NCBI RefSeq assembly: GCF_900102035.1
Contig: NZ_LT629689.1
Location: 5,924,501-5,988,500, forward strand
Reading direction: 5' to 3'
DNA from: Pseudomonas extremaustralis
GTDB taxonomy: Bacteria; Pseudomonadota; Gammaproteobacteria; Pseudomonadales; Pseudomonadaceae
Length of the DNA: 64,000 bases
Shown here one piece after another: positions 18,275 through 26,936 of this stretch. Below the pieces are notes generated by a model, which saw nothing but the letters and a program-made list of their open reading frames with translations, ran no database searches and was not told the DNA's origin. The position numbers and the translations under genes are program-made. Every line of letters starts with the position of its first letter. The first letter of the stretch is position 1.

Positions 18275-18943
18275 GTAGCGGATGCACGCCCTGAGGGGCA
18301 CGGCTACTAAATTGATGCTGGGGCATCGTCGCCATGAGTTCAATTGGACATTTGTATCGAAGCGCTTTGCGTGAGGGCATGTTCAGTTGCATGCTATCGC
18401 ATCGAGCTGATTTGGCTGTGTACTTGTACTGACGCGTCAGTCAGGGCAAGCACTGGTGGATCAGTTCGTTGCTATTTCTCGTGACTGTCGCACTGTCATG
18501 GGCTGTGCGGCTCACAAAGAGAGATCGCCACACCGGTCTCCAGTTTGACCATATCGGCATGCTGGGTGCGCCTAACCAATGTGCCTGAGCGTGGCCTACG
18601 GGCCATTTTGCCTAGGCGCAAGCAGATAACAGCTCCTTTATGAAGCGAGAGAGTAGATCGCAGTGCAAATCGTCTCGTGGCTGCCAATGAGCTTTTGCTT
18701 GATTAGCTTGGCTTTTCAAGCGTGGGAAAACTTTTGGCGTGGTTTGATGTTGGTCTCGGAGCACTGCGCAGTAAGTTGAACTGATTTAATTTTTTCTGAC
18801 GAATATCAGGCGCTAAAAGCGTTTTTGCCAGTTGATATTACTTTGTCATTACTCACTCGCTTTAAATTCTAAAGGAGAACGGGGGTATGAAGAATAGAGC
18901 ATTGGCAAGAATGCGTTATTCTCGTTGTGACGGTGGCGCTGAG
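18275..18943. other. Intergenic stretch without a supported gene
   Basis: About 670 bases between the T-arm-like sequence and the orphan gene. Only short frames without ribosome binding sites are present. The composition becomes visibly AT-richer toward the right, consistent with foreign DNA. No repeat or terminator was recognised. Confidence 0.5.
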
Positions 18944-19813
18944 TTAAAATTCGTCTTTTAGTCGTTTCAGCATTTCTGGGATGTAGAGATTTTTCTCGGC
19001 TTCCATTTTTAACAGTATGTCTAAAATTCTGGCGCGGCTTAAATCATGATCGTCGGCAAATTTGTCTAGGCGTTGTATTGCTTTGTCTGAAAGGATGAAG
19101 TTGTATTGCGCTTTGCCAGTTAAGCTTTGGCGATATTTCTGCTGGCTCCAGGATTTTTTTATTTTGTCTATATACAGGGTTTTTTGATCTTTCGTGCAAC
19201 GGTCGAAAAAAATCAAGAGATCTTCGTACGTTTCAAGAGAGCTATTTGTTGTTGCTGGCATGGCCAGTATAAGAAGCCCGTCAATATTGTTATTTAACCA
19301 CTTTCCAGCTAGCGAGCATTTTTCTTCGTCTTCTTTTTGTTCGTTGTTTTTGAACCATTGAAACGGTTTGTCTCCTTTTTTGTGTGCGGTCCAGGAGTGC
19401 ATTAGATGATTTAGAAGTAATTCTTTTTGTATGAGTTCGGCATTCCATAGGTCAATGCTTGCGATTAGCCAGTCTTTGCCGGATAGAGTTGATAGCTGTA
19501 TGAGGAAATTAGTGTCTATGCGCTCTACTATTTTTGAGATTAGCCATTCAATTTGTCGTTTCCCTTCGTCTATCCAATCAAAGTATTTTGCTGGAAGGAG
19601 CTGTTCGCTTTTCTTGTTATTGATGACTTTGGCAAGGTCGGGATCCCTGTGGGTGATGTTTCTCATTATGGCTCGCATTCCCGGGTTATTAAATTCGCCG
19701 AGTGATTGAGCGTGATTATTTTTTAGTTGATACCAAAGCCAAATGTCATCTCTGCGATTGTCGCTCGTGTCATCGAGTATGCGAGCTAAATAATCGTTGG
19801 GATTTACTGTCAT
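18944..19813 (-). CDS. Uncharacterised island protein with RHH-like C-terminus
   Basis: A 289-residue protein I do not recognise. It is rich in Asn, Lys, Ile and Asp, matching its AT-rich DNA and unlike the polysaccharide genes, a sign of transfer. Residues 1-200 are mixed helical with WLWYQLK and WLNNNIDGLLILAMP segments; no membrane helix is evident. The C-terminus (YNFILSDKAIQRLDKFADDH, then LSRARILDILLKME) has the strand-helix-helix pattern of ribbon-helix-helix DNA-binding domains. It stands alone, facing the tRNA-like relic. A regulator or partition-type accessory protein is possible, but no function can be assigned. Confidence 0.6.
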   Translation of the reverse strand: MTVNPNDYLARILDDTSDNRRDDIWLWYQLKNNHAQSLGEFNNPGMRAIMRNITHRDPDLAKVINNKKSEQLLPAKYFDWIDEGKRQIEWLISKIVERIDTNFLIQLSTLSGKDWLIASIDLWNAELIQKELLLNHLMHSWTAHKKGDKPFQWFKNNEQKEDEEKCSLAGKWLNNNIDGLLILAMPATTNSSLETYEDLLIFFDRCTKDQKTLYIDKIKKSWSQQKYRQSLTGKAQYNFILSDKAIQRLDKFADDHDLSRARILDILLKMEAEKNLYIPEMLKRLKDEF

Positions 19814-20471
19814 ACTGCCTCCATTCTCTAGAGGTGTTCTATAGCATTTTATGAGTGATTTTAGAAGTGTTCAATGATGTTTTTAATATGTTCTGTAGTA
19901 TTTCTCTAGTAGGTGATCTTTATGATAGTCCTCGTTTGTTGCGGATTTTCTATAGATTTCACGATCGGTATGGCGCGAAGGGGCGTTGATCTTGAGGGAA
20001 AGCAGGCGAGCGGATGCTCAGATCGAGACCGCGCTATGTACGTTTCGATTGCCGGCTTGCCCGCCAAAACGGCCGCTGATTAATCCGTGGAGTCTCATGT
20101 GCGTAGACGGGTCGAAGCGCATCCGAATTAAGTGCAAAGGCTAGAGGAGAGTAGATGAGGCAGGTTAAATTTTACCGCGCTGACCATGCTTAGAATGAAG
20201 AATGAAGAATGAATAAGAAAAGCCTGATGCATTAGAGCTGTCCACCGCCAGCGCAGTCATTGACTTGACTGGGCTATCTCAATCAGCCAGTTGCTAATCC
20301 ATATCGAAGGATGTAATTCAATTCGATACCGTTGGCCGGCGGGCGTGCAGGAGAGTGGGGCGTCAGAGTCAGAAATAGGTATGGGTGTTAATGGTTTTTT
20401 GCCAGAGCATTAATTCTCTTAACCCCGATGTATTGCAGGTGATTCCATTGGGTGTTTCAGAGTTGTAAAGG

Positions 20472-20499
20472 TTGGCAGGCTTTTCGGTATTGGTAATAT
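20472..20499 (+). promoter_or_regulatory. Candidate sigma-70 promoter for the yagK-like gene
   Basis: TTGGCA, a 16-base spacer, then TAATAT. It lies about 250 bases before the yagK-like start and would give a long 5' leader that includes the ribosome-binding-site hairpin. Pattern match only. Confidence 0.35.
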
Positions 20500-20713
20500 G
20501 CTTTATGTGTATACAGTTTGTGAAAGGCTCAAATATCTATTGCTAATGTGTCTATAGGTAATGCATTCATTTGAGTGGCTGCTTCTTGTTGTATTGACTG
20601 AATTTCAGTATTGACTGGTATCCGTGTATGGCGAGGTGGAAAGGAAGAAGGGCGAAGAGTTGGTGTCGTGTAGCTATAGGGCTATGTCTAAGCAGGGTAA
20701 TAAAAGTGTACTG

Positions 20714-20751
20714 GGTGCTCCAATGGTATGAACCGAAATGCCTGGAGCACC
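20714..20751 (+). promoter_or_regulatory. Hairpin covering the ribosome binding site of the yagK-like gene
   Basis: GGTGCTCCA (20714-20722) is perfectly complementary to TGGAGCACC (20743-20751). The right arm contains the GGAG Shine-Dalgarno sequence of the ATG at 20755. The fold would hide the ribosome binding site, so translation may be controlled by a factor or by melting of the stem. Confidence 0.5.
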
Positions 20752-20754
20752 AAC

Positions 20755-21411
20755 ATGAGCAGACATCCAAAGAATACTAATCTAACCCTTCATGCAGAAA
20801 GTACTTATCAAGGCTTGGCTGTGCAGGTGGATAAAGGTCCTTTTATCAGTGAGTATCTATGCCGCCTTCATCAGACGATGGGGCTAGCACTTACCCAATA
20901 CCCTCGTGTATTTGCATTCAGATTTGATCTGCGACTTCCCGCGGATACGCAGTTGCCCGATTACGTTGTTACGAACGCGGTGATTGATCGTTTTATCGAA
21001 TCGTTCAAAGCTAAGATTAAGCATAACCGTAGTCAGGCCCGGCAGTTGAATAAACACGCTCATGATAGCAGGGTCCGCTACGTGTGGGCACGGGAGCTGG
21101 GGCAGTATGGTAAGCCCCACTATCACCTAGCAATTATGCTTAATCGGGATGCCTTCACGGCTTTGGGTAAGTTCGAGGCTGGCAGGGACAATATGTTCAA
21201 TCGCCTCGTAGAGGCTTGGGCCAGTGCCTTAGGGCTGCCTGTGGAGACGGTCAGCGGCTTGGTTGAGATTCCCGCCAACTCGTTCTATTACCTGAATAGC
21301 GGGGAGCGGGAGGGGCAGGCTGCGTTCTTTTACAGAGCGAGCTATCTCTGTAAATCTGCGACCAAGGTTTTTGGCGATGGTGCCCACGGTTTTGGTTGCA
21401 GCCGGAGCTGA
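20755..21411 (+). CDS. YagK/YfjJ (inovirus Gp2-like) family protein
   Basis: A 218-residue protein of the YagK/YfjJ C-terminal family, found in inoviruses, P4-like satellites and cryptic prophages. Recognisable parts are the MGLALTQYPRVFAFRFDLRL strand region, YVWARELGQYGKPHYHLAIM with the HYH metal-type triad seen in replication-related proteins of this group, and FYRASYLCKSATKVFGDG near the end. Relation to replication initiators is suspected for the family but not shown here. The ATG at 20755 has GGAG at proper spacing; the ATG at 20728 has none. Together with alpA downstream it suggests the remains of a satellite-type element. Confidence 0.8.
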   Translation: MSRHPKNTNLTLHAESTYQGLAVQVDKGPFISEYLCRLHQTMGLALTQYPRVFAFRFDLRLPADTQLPDYVVTNAVIDRFIESFKAKIKHNRSQARQLNKHAHDSRVRYVWARELGQYGKPHYHLAIMLNRDAFTALGKFEAGRDNMFNRLVEAWASALGLPVETVSGLVEIPANSFYYLNSGEREGQAAFFYRASYLCKSATKVFGDGAHGFGCSRS

Positions 21412-21847
21412 GTACTACAGAGGGTCATTGCTAAACACGTGAAAGCTCACCGTGCCGATAGGCTGCCCTGGTTCACGCCGGGGCGGTCTATTGAGCAGTG
21501 AAAGCCTGGGAGCTATACGGCCAATTGCACGCTGCTTTTATGGCCCTGGATCAAATGATCCTCATTAGTGTGCCGAACATGTTGAGGGGGCTTTTGAGTG
21601 GATGTATCCAGCACGCGATTTGCTTGGCTGGGCTCTCTGATTCGTCAGATGGCTGGCGTAGCTGTTATGTCATTGAGCAATTCACAGGGGAGGGGAGGTA
21701 CCTCCACCGTACTTTTCCGCGAGGTAGGTATCTCCTGAGGATCGATACCGCGTTGGCTTGCTGATCCGCCAAGCAGCAAGGTGACGGTCAGGTAGGTACT
21801 TCTTTACCAGCAAGCCAATCCTCTGAACGGATAAGAGGAGCCAGTTC
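21412..21847 (+). promoter_or_regulatory. Structured leader upstream of alpA
   Basis: About 430 bases without a convincing gene. The second half is dense in dyads: a perfect palindrome GGAGGTACCTCC at 21694-21705, GGTATC/GATACC at 21727-21732 and 21744-21749, and an 11-base inverted repeat TTGGCTTGCTG (21753-21763) with CAGCAAGCCAA (21808-21818). The left arm of the last repeat can also pair with nearby GCCAAGCAGCAA, so two alternative folds are possible. AGGTAGGTA occurs twice. These may be operators or an attenuator for alpA. Confidence 0.4.
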
Positions 21848-22048
21848 ATGAGGATCATTCGCTTGAAAGATGTCAAACACTCCACCGGCCTCGGTCGGTC
21901 TACGATCTACAAGTACATCAGCGAGGGGAGCTTTCCGAAGCCAGTGTCATTGGGCGACAGGGCTGTCGGTTGGGTTGAAAGCGAAGTTAAGGGCTGGGTC
22001 ATGGCGAGGATCGAGGCGCGTGATGTTCACGAGTCTCTTACTGCGTGA
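21848..22048 (+). CDS. alpA: AlpA-family transcriptional regulator
   Basis: A 66-residue MerR-like winged-helix protein of the AlpA family, which in prophages and satellites activates excision or integrase genes. The family pattern is plain: MRIIRLKDVKHSTGLGRSTI, then YIKYI-like YKYISEGSFPKPVSLGDRAV and GWVESEVKGWV. A strong GAGGAG ribosome binding site lies nine bases before the ATG. It follows the yagK-like gene by 436 bases and precedes the Zorya operon. No integrase or excisionase that it might control remains within the window, so its present targets are unknown. Confidence 0.9.
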   Translation: MRIIRLKDVKHSTGLGRSTIYKYISEGSFPKPVSLGDRAVGWVESEVKGWVMARIEARDVHESLTA

Positions 22049-22361
22049 TCAGCCGATTGGCTGAGGTTATTTAAGTCATGCGGTCGGCAGCTGCTGCTGA
22101 CCGTGTGGCCCCAATCTGCGATCTACTTCCAGGGCATCAAATCTGGAAGCGTAAATGTCTCCGTCAGAAACCCCCTACGAGCACCCGAGCAGAACGACGT
22201 AGGCATGCCCCCGGTGTCAGGATAGTTGTGCCCCGGGAAAAGTTTGACTAGCAAGGTGCTATCATCGATCGCCATCGGGATTGGCGATTGACGCGTCAAT
22301 GTGGGGGTTGCGGGTGCGGCCATGCCGAATGTCATGAATGGGTTAATTGAAGGCGGAAAGT
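22049..22361. other. Gap between alpA and zorA
   Basis: About 310 bases. No gene is supported; a leftward frame through it lacks a ribosome binding site. The last 100 bases hold the two dyads listed separately and must contain the zorA promoter, although no good -35/-10 pair stands out. Confidence 0.5.
22268..22299 (+). promoter_or_regulatory. Two adjacent dyads upstream of the Zorya operon
   Basis: ATCGCCA (22268-22274) and TGGCGAT (22282-22288) form an inverted repeat with a seven-base centre. Directly adjoining is a perfect 12-base palindrome TTGACGCGTCAA (22288-22299). They end about 60 bases before the zorA ATG, where an operator would be expected. Confidence 0.45.
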
Positions 22362-24554
22362 ATGGATTTTTCGACGCTGTTGCATCTATGGGGTGCAGCA
22401 AGCTCCGAGCAGCTGATCGCACCAAAAATGGTAGTCGGCTTCGTTTTCGTTTTATGCGCCTGGTACTTTGTCCGATATTTTTTTAGGTCTTTTAGGCTTA
22501 GCCGCCAGCTGAAACGCCTGACTAAAAGCTTGCAGAGCGTGAAAGTTCTCGCTCCACCTCTCCGGCGCTCTGAACTGGAGCGTCTGTTCAATGGCAGCAA
22601 ACTGGAACATTCCTGGCACGAGTACGCTGAAACGCTGCACGACCAGTTTGAGTTTCAGGAAGGCGAGCAGATTCTTGTCCGGTCGCGAGCCACCGCCGGA
22701 GCCGCGCATTTTTTCTCACCTCAAAGCGTGGTTGATACCCCGCTGGGCACCGAGTTTTACAAACACCTGCCTGGGATTTTGACCGGTATCGGTATTGTCG
22801 GAACCTTCTTTGGCTTAATGCTTGGCCTGCAGCATTTTGATCCAAGCACACCTGAGCAGGTTAACGCCAGCGTCGATAAGCTGCTGAAAGATGTGTTGTT
22901 TGCTTTCATCGGCTCTTTTATTTCAATCATGGCATCTATAGCCGTCACGATTACAGAGAAGTGGCGTCTGGGGCAGTGCTATAGGCTCCTTGAGGCGTTC
23001 AACGAAACAATCGACGGACTTTTCGACAGCGGCGTCGGAGAGGAGTATCTGGCAGAACTTGTTCGCTCAAGCGCTGAAAGCTCCGTGCAAACCCGTCAGC
23101 TCAAGGACAGCCTGGTAACCGATCTGCGGGAAATGCTGCAGAACCTCGTTGATACCCAAGTCCGCGAAAGCCTCAAATTAGCGGATACCTTGTCAACGAC
23201 TTACCGTGACTCTGGGCAGTTGTTGGCCGATCAGGTAAGCAGTGCGATTGAGAACAGTCTCAAATCACCGCTTGAAGCTATCGCGGGTGCGGTTCAGGCC
23301 GCCAGTGGCGATCAGTCAGGGCAAGTACAGAACCTTCTTCAGGATGTTCTAGTTGCCTTCATGAACAAGTTGGAAGGTACGTTCGGCCAACAGTTCAACG
23401 GTCTACACGAACTGATGGGGCAGTCCGTCGCCGCCATGCAGTCGATGCAGCAGGGCTTTTCGACGCTGATCCAGGATATGCGTTCGGCTAGCGAGTCCTC
23501 GACCCAAAACAGCTCGACCATGATCGCTCAGTTACTCTCCGATATGCAGGCCGGACAGAACGCCATGCAAGCGGGGATGAACGAGATGCTCGTCAATCTC
23601 CAGGCTTCAGTTGCCCGTATCGGTAACGAAGGGGAGGGGGCAGGTGCTCGAATGGCCGAGCAATTGGAGAAGTTGTTTGCTCAGAGCGAGGCTCGCCAAC
23701 AGGCAATGGCTGAGAATCTCCAGGCGTTTGTTGAATCGATCAAACAGAATATCGGCCAGGGTCAACAGGAAACCATGGCGAAAATTGCGGGCTCCGTTGA
23801 GGTGCTGGGTGAGCAGCTCTCGGCAGTCTTCAAGCAGCTGGAAAATGGTCAGCAACAGATGGATCAAGCCACCCGTGCCGCGCAGGCTGACCTGCATCAA
23901 GGTACCCGCGACCTGGTGGGCGGCCTTGACGAACAGGTCAAGGCGTTGCTGCAAACGGTATCTGAGCAACAGAAGTCTGCCCAGGACACCGTCAAGGCAT
24001 TGAGTGCTCAAACAGAGCAGCATTTGCAGAGTATGCAGCTAGGCGCAGACAAGATGCGGGCTGCTGCGGAGCGGTTTGAAATGGCCGGACAAAGCGTTGC
24101 GCGAGCCAGTGAGTCGACTTCGGGGCTGATGGGCACTGTCCAGGGCGCAGGTACTGAGCTTGCACAGGCGTCACGTGAGCTGAATACCGTTGTTGCGGAC
24201 TACCGAAACAATCGTGAAGCGCTAGCGAAAACGCTCGCTGTCATCGAAGGGGTAGTTGCGAGTGCACAAGGGGAGGCCAGCGGCCGTAGCCAGTACCTTC
24301 AGGATCTGAGGGTGCAAAGCGAGCGGATGCAGGCGCTTAACCGTGAAGTGTATGAATACCTGGAAAACATCAGTGGTGTACTGGGGAATGGCTTCAAAGA
24401 GTTCGGTGATGGAATGGATCGAACGTTGAGACAAACCCTGGGTAGCCTGGATGCCGAGCTCGATAAAGCAGTCAAGAGCCTCGCTGGCGGTGTTGAAGGG
24501 GTCAAGGAAAGTCTCGAAGACTTCGGCGACATCATGGAACGAATCAGGCAGTAA
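22362..24554 (+). CDS. zorA: ZorA, MotA-like motor stator subunit of type I Zorya
   Basis: A 730-residue inner-membrane protein, the MotA/ExbB/TolQ-like subunit of the Zorya anti-phage system. Membrane helices are seen near residues 20-45, 137-158 (GILTGIGIVGTFFGLMLGL) and 178-200 (VLFAFIGSFISIMASIAVTI). From about residue 210 to the end the protein is a long Gln/Ala/Ser-rich coiled coil, the cytoplasmic tail known in ZorA proteins and thought to carry the infection signal from the membrane to the effectors. ATG 22362 follows AGGCGGAA; an in-frame TTG five codons earlier is less likely. First gene of a tightly packed four-gene operon. Confidence 0.95.
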   Translation: MDFSTLLHLWGAASSEQLIAPKMVVGFVFVLCAWYFVRYFFRSFRLSRQLKRLTKSLQSVKVLAPPLRRSELERLFNGSKLEHSWHEYAETLHDQFEFQEGEQILVRSRATAGAAHFFSPQSVVDTPLGTEFYKHLPGILTGIGIVGTFFGLMLGLQHFDPSTPEQVNASVDKLLKDVLFAFIGSFISIMASIAVTITEKWRLGQCYRLLEAFNETIDGLFDSGVGEEYLAELVRSSAESSVQTRQLKDSLVTDLREMLQNLVDTQVRESLKLADTLSTTYRDSGQLLADQVSSAIENSLKSPLEAIAGAVQAASGDQSGQVQNLLQDVLVAFMNKLEGTFGQQFNGLHELMGQSVAAMQSMQQGFSTLIQDMRSASESSTQNSSTMIAQLLSDMQAGQNAMQAGMNEMLVNLQASVARIGNEGEGAGARMAEQLEKLFAQSEARQQAMAENLQAFVESIKQNIGQGQQETMAKIAGSVEVLGEQLSAVFKQLENGQQQMDQATRAAQADLHQGTRDLVGGLDEQVKALLQTVSEQQKSAQDTVKALSAQTEQHLQSMQLGADKMRAAAERFEMAGQSVARASESTSGLMGTVQGAGTELAQASRELNTVVADYRNNREALAKTLAVIEGVVASAQGEASGRSQYLQDLRVQSERMQALNREVYEYLENISGVLGNGFKEFGDGMDRTLRQTLGSLDAELDKAVKSLAGGVEGVKESLEDFGDIMERIRQ

Positions 24555-24567
24555 CGGAGGCTAGTCG

Positions 24568-25311
24568 ATGTTTGGTAAGCAAATGCCTTCGGCTGCCCGT
24601 TCAAAGGACGAGGGAGAAAAGCCTTTCTGGATCTCCTTCGCTGATTTGATGACCGCCATGATGATTCTGTTTCTCGTGGTCATGGTGGCGGCCTTGAGTT
24701 CTGTGACGCAGCGTATTAACCAGGCGGAGCAGGGGGAGAAGCAGCGCAACAAGGACATCAGTCAGATCTGCGAGCACTTGAGTCTTAAGGCGAAGACTGC
24801 CAGTAAGACCATCTTGGTGGATTGCAAAGACAACCGGATTAGCTTTGGCGACGCTGGCCGCTTTGGGCATAACCAGTACGCGCTGAGCAACGATGGTCAG
24901 TCGGCACTTCAAGAGGTTGTGCCGATGATTCTGGAGGCGGCCAACAGTGAAGTAGGTCGTAAATGGTTCAAACAGGTGGTGATCGAGGGATCGACAGACA
25001 CCGACGGTTCCTATCTTTATAACCTGCACCTTTCATTGCAGCGTTCAGAGTGGGTGATGTGCAGCCTGCTCGATAGTCGCAGCCCGCTCCAGGTCGGATT
25101 GTCGTCGGAGCACCAACAGCAAATCAGATCGATGTTCCTGGCGGGTGGCGTGTCCTTCAACAATGCAAAGGACACCAAGGAAGAAAGCCGGCGAGTGGAG
25201 TTGCGCATGCAGTTCTTTGGCTTGAAGGAAAAGGAAGAAAACCTCAAGCCAGATGTGCCGGTGTTCAATAACACCGATATGGAAAAGTGTCAGTTGGCGA
25301 TGAACCGATGA
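24568..25311 (+). CDS. zorB: ZorB, MotB/OmpA-like stator subunit of type I Zorya
   Basis: A 247-residue partner of ZorA. A short cytoplasmic N-terminus leads into one membrane helix (FWISFADLMTAMMILFLVVM) that carries Asp26, the conserved ion-conducting aspartate of MotB-like proteins. The periplasmic part is OmpA-like and expected to bind peptidoglycan, with VVIEGSTDTDGSYLYNLHLS and a closing RRVELRMQF segment. With five ZorA subunits it is expected to form a proton- or sodium-driven rotary complex. It starts 13 bases after zorA with GGAGG-like sequence before the ATG, and its stop overlaps the zorC start. Confidence 0.95.
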   Translation: MFGKQMPSAARSKDEGEKPFWISFADLMTAMMILFLVVMVAALSSVTQRINQAEQGEKQRNKDISQICEHLSLKAKTASKTILVDCKDNRISFGDAGRFGHNQYALSNDGQSALQEVVPMILEAANSEVGRKWFKQVVIEGSTDTDGSYLYNLHLSLQRSEWVMCSLLDSRSPLQVGLSSEHQQQIRSMFLAGGVSFNNAKDTKEESRRVELRMQFFGLKEKEENLKPDVPVFNNTDMEKCQLAMNR

Positions 25312-26936
25312 CTAGCCCAATCGCGAGGCTTTCCGCCGCTATTAACCTGAGTCTTTCCACGCATCGAACGGGGCCGGCGCCAGAACCGTTGGCGCGATTC
25401 CCCCGTCTGGGTGCTGCGGGAATTGATCTTTACGAGCGATTCGAGCGCGCTGAAAAGGCCTTGCCGCCACCTCAGGAAAAGCGCCGTGCGGCGATAAGCA
25501 AATTCCGCAATGTATTGACGCTTAACGCCTCTGAATGGCGTTTGGTTTTCGCTGGTCTCTCGGACAAGAGTGAACGAATCGGGCCGATACTGGACGATGA
25601 CCAGCTCTTTGACCGCGTGCACAAGGAAATCCATCACCGTATCGAAAAGCGAAAGCTTAGCCGGCGCGATTGGTTGGCTCTGTGCTTTAGCTACTTTGGG
25701 TACGAGGCTGCCACGCCTGATCAGAACGCCAATTGGTGTGTGTTGCGGGCAGACGTTCAGCTTGGCTTCGAGTGCGTCAGAGGTCAGCAAAAACGCGAGA
25801 AAGAGTGGATAAATATCGTCCAGCAGCATCAGGAGCTTTTTTCCGAGCAGGCAGGTGCCAGGCTGGGTGACCAGATGTTCAAGGGTGAAATCAGCGACCT
25901 TTCGGCATTGCAGACGATTGCGCAGATCCCTGACAGCAGTTGGCTGTGGCGAAGGATCTTTAACGTACTCATATCCCGTATCTTCATGTTGGACGATGCC
26001 GAGTTCTCCCAGCGCTTAGCTGACCTTGTCGATATCGGCCGGCAGCATCCGCGCTACATGAACGACATTCTGAGTGCATGCCTGTCGCGTTATCACGGTG
26101 CAGCCTATCGAGAAAAACCATCGTCTTTGCTCAAGCAGGTTACGCTGGACAATTGGGGCAGCCCTCAGATCCGCTCCAGGCAAAACAGCTGGCTGCAGTA
26201 TGTTGAAAAAGACGTCTGCGCGATGGTTGTGGCGTGGTTCGCGAAGGAAGATCTGGAGCACTTCTTCAACCTGTTGAAGGGAGACGCCGAGGTTGATCAG
26301 TCGCGACTGTATTACTGGCTAAGATTTGCCAATCAAATGAGCTACACCCGGATCGTCATGGGCGTCGACGCCTGGCATGACCGCGGGCAGGACTTTGTTC
26401 ATTTCCGTGAGAAGAACAAAGGCCGCTTGAGCAAGCTGGTAGGCGGTCCCGGGCACAATAATGCCGTAGTCATGCAGATTGGGGACTACTTTTTCGTGGA
26501 GTTTTCGGGAACGGGGAATGCCTGCTTTGTGTATAAAGCGGACGATTCGCCGTTTAACCCAGACAAGACCCAGCTTGAACTCACCAAAGAACTCAAGCAG
26601 CGCCATCGAACGATAGAGTGGATGACTCATTCACCTGCGCCCGGTCGCCCGGACCGCATCGAGGGTTGGCTGAGCAAGTTCGACGACAAGCTCGGAAAAC
26701 TGGGCATTCGTGTGCAGAGTAAGGCCGCAGCGTCAGGAGCAACCAAACCGATCGCTTTTGAAGACCAGGTCCGTGACGCCTTGAAGTCGGTCAAGCACAA
26801 GGTCTATGACCAGCGCGCGCGTGGTGGCGCGCTTCAGGTTCAGCTCGATGACAATGATCAGGCTGCCGTTGCAGCACTTCAACGTCTGGGCTTCAAACCC
26901 GTCAATCAGCAACCGCTCAGGTTCTGGAGCCATTAA
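25308..26936 (+). CDS. zorC: ZorC, EH-signature protein of type I Zorya
   Basis: A 542-residue soluble protein matching ZorC, which carries the 'EH signature' domain named after conserved Glu and His residues. In the C-terminal half the segments DAWHDRGQDFVHFREKNKGR, GGPGHNNAVVMQIGDYF and FVEFSGTGNACFVYK form the recognisable core. ZorC is cytoplasmic, binds DNA, and acts with ZorD after the ZorAB motor senses infection. No membrane helix is visible. The ATG at 25308 overlaps the zorB stop (ATGA), favoured over an upstream in-frame start inside zorB. Its TAA overlaps the next ATG by one base, so coupling to zorD is likely. Confidence 0.92.
   Translation: MTSPIARLSAAINLSLSTHRTGPAPEPLARFPRLGAAGIDLYERFERAEKALPPPQEKRRAAISKFRNVLTLNASEWRLVFAGLSDKSERIGPILDDDQLFDRVHKEIHHRIEKRKLSRRDWLALCFSYFGYEAATPDQNANWCVLRADVQLGFECVRGQQKREKEWINIVQQHQELFSEQAGARLGDQMFKGEISDLSALQTIAQIPDSSWLWRRIFNVLISRIFMLDDAEFSQRLADLVDIGRQHPRYMNDILSACLSRYHGAAYREKPSSLLKQVTLDNWGSPQIRSRQNSWLQYVEKDVCAMVVAWFAKEDLEHFFNLLKGDAEVDQSRLYYWLRFANQMSYTRIVMGVDAWHDRGQDFVHFREKNKGRLSKLVGGPGHNNAVVMQIGDYFFVEFSGTGNACFVYKADDSPFNPDKTQLELTKELKQRHRTIEWMTHSPAPGRPDRIEGWLSKFDDKLGKLGIRVQSKAAASGATKPIAFEDQVRDALKSVKHKVYDQRARGGALQVQLDDNDQAAVAALQRLGFKPVNQQPLRFWSH

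Larger units (their letters stand above)
19814..20754. other. AT-rich intergenic region
   Basis: About 940 bases with no supported gene. Frames are short and lack ribosome binding sites. It separates two genes reading apart from each other, so it should contain both promoters. One plausible promoter (20472-20499) is listed separately. Otherwise I see nothing definite. Confidence 0.5.

Noticed and set aside
18496..18687. Leftward 63-codon frame
   Set aside because: No ribosome binding site, no coding-like pattern, and nothing recognisable in the product.
21498..21764. Forward 88-codon frame before alpA
   Set aside because: GTG start without a ribosome binding site; the frame runs through the palindromes of the alpA leader and the product has no recognisable features.
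22288..22299. TTGACG in the palindrome as a -35 box for zorA
   Set aside because: No -10-like sequence lies 16-18 bases downstream, so the palindrome is better read as an operator candidate.
22123..22425. Leftward 100-codon frame across the zorA promoter region
   Set aside because: It would start inside zorA and lacks a ribosome binding site; proline-rich product without family features.
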